NCBI GenBank assembly: GCA_903839965.1
Contig: CAIMEK010000317.1
Location: 1-6,555, forward strand
Direction of reading: 5' to 3'
Origin: an uncultured Acetobacteraceae bacterium
GTDB lineage: Bacteria > Pseudomonadota > Alphaproteobacteria > Acetobacterales > Acetobacteraceae
DNA length: 6,555 nucleotides
Shown: in pieces, positions 6,239-6,555 of the stretch
Numbering within the stretch: position 1 is the first letter of the stretch
How the letters are laid out: each line of letters begins with the position of its first letter
Program-made: the position numbers and the translations under genes
Notes under the pieces: generated by a model
The model's database searches: none
What the model was told of the DNA's origin: nothing
What the model saw: the letters and a program-made list of their open reading frames with translations, nothing else

Positions 6239-6289
6239 GGACGGTTTAAGTTTCGATAACGTAACATTAACGGCACAGTTCGGCGCGGC
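6239..6289. other. Short AT-rich gap between convergent genes
   Basis: Fifty-one bases separate the PhzF-family stop from the stop of the minus-strand gene. The first ~35 bases are AT-rich (TTTAAGTTTCGATAACG, then TAACATTAACGG) in contrast to both flanks. No clear hairpin followed by a T run is present on either strand, so the mode of transcription end is not evident. Confidence 0.5.
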
Positions 6290-6555
6290 TCAGGAGCGGC
6301 GGGTTTTTTGCACCGTCCAGGGCAGCGGCTGCAACGAGGCGGTGGGCGGACGGCCCTGCAGCCAGGCCGGCAGCTGCTCGCGTTTGGGGGCGGGCGGCCT
6401 GGGCCGGGCGCGGCGCAGGCGCGGCTTGCGGGGCTGGCGGGGTTTGCGCCGCTTGGGAGGAAGGACGGCGATGCCGAGCATGCGGCGCACGGGATGCAGC
6501 AGGTGCGCCAGCGCCGGGGTGCGGGCGAGCAGGTCGGCGACCGCGGGCTCGGCCA
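6290..6555 (-). CDS. Uncharacterised protein with basic Arg/Lys/Pro-rich C-terminus, 5' end beyond window
   Basis: On the minus strand the frame is open from the right edge to a TGA at 6292-6290, giving 87 C-terminal residues and no start. The visible part begins AEPAVADLLARTPALAHLLH, an amphipathic helical stretch, then VRRMLGIAVLPP. Next is a region of ~25 residues made almost only of Arg, Lys, Pro, Gln and Ala (KRRKPRQPRKPRLRRARPRP), and it ends LPAWLQGRPP...LPWTVQKTRRS. The layout resembles small hypothetical proteins I recall from Acetobacteraceae, with a LLARTPALxxLLxPxRRMLG-like block before a Pro-rich tail, but this is memory and not a search. The basic tail could bind nucleic acid or an acidic surface. 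Reading the frame upstream of internal GTG/ATG codons at 6490/6481 keeps protein-like sequence, so the gene probably starts beyond the edge. It is convergent with the PhzF-family gene. Confidence 0.6.
   Translation of the reverse strand, partial: AEPAVADLLARTPALAHLLHPVRRMLGIAVLPPKRRKPRQPRKPRLRRARPRPPAPKREQLPAWLQGRPPTASLQPLPWTVQKTRRS

Noticed and set aside
6284..6309. A possible rho-independent terminator before TTTTTT at 6304-6309
   Set aside because: The GC-rich stretch before the T run has only a 4-bp complement (GCTC/GAGC) with a 2-base loop, and the T run is followed by coding sequence of the minus-strand gene.
6239..6318. 7-bp inverted repeat GGACGGT / ACCGTCC flanking the convergent gap
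   Set aside because: It is short, has a 66-base spacer, and one arm is inside a coding region; chance is likely at this GC content.

Overview
The window looks like a piece of a high-GC proteobacterial chromosome. The genes are tightly packed, use mostly G or C at third codon positions, and three of them are preceded by purine-rich ribosome binding sites. An alphaproteobacterium, perhaps Acetobacteraceae, is my best guess. It rests on the style of the proteins (FG-GAP/VCBS-type repeats, and a small Arg/Pro-rich protein at the right edge) and not on any marker gene. There is no rRNA, tRNA, transposase, integrase or CRISPR array.

Layout: (1) 1-1462, minus strand: the N-terminal 487 codons of a repeat protein whose 3' end lies beyond the left edge. 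It has seven copies of a ~55-residue GloVer-type repeat (165 bp period) followed by at least two FG-GAP/VCBS-like units (144 bp period). It lacks a signal peptide and is probably an exported surface or extracellular protein. (2) 1463-1983: a ~520 bp divergent intergenic region, less GC-rich in its middle. It carries a perfect 14-bp palindrome, weak promoter-like sequences and a 12-bp inverted repeat. (3) 1984-6238, plus strand: four genes in one apparent operon, with gaps of 2, 30 and 20 bp. They encode a polytopic GT-C/RgtA-like membrane protein, an EamA-type (DMT) transporter, an LACTB2-like metallo-beta-lactamase-fold hydrolase and a PhzF-family isomerase-like enzyme. (4) 6239-6289: a short AT-rich gap between convergent genes. 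(5) 6290-6555, minus strand: the C-terminal part of a small uncharacterised protein with a very basic Arg/Lys/Pro tail; its 5' end lies beyond the right edge.

How the genes work together: spacing argues that the four plus-strand genes are co-transcribed, and the second has its ribosome binding site inside the end of the first. Their families do not form a recognised pathway. A membrane sugar-transfer protein plus an exporter would suit envelope or metabolite export, and the MBL and PhzF proteins could be small-molecule enzymes, but this link is inference. I found no convincing evidence of an undescribed defence or mobile system. The most notable item is the GloVer plus FG-GAP repeat protein with its divergent control region.
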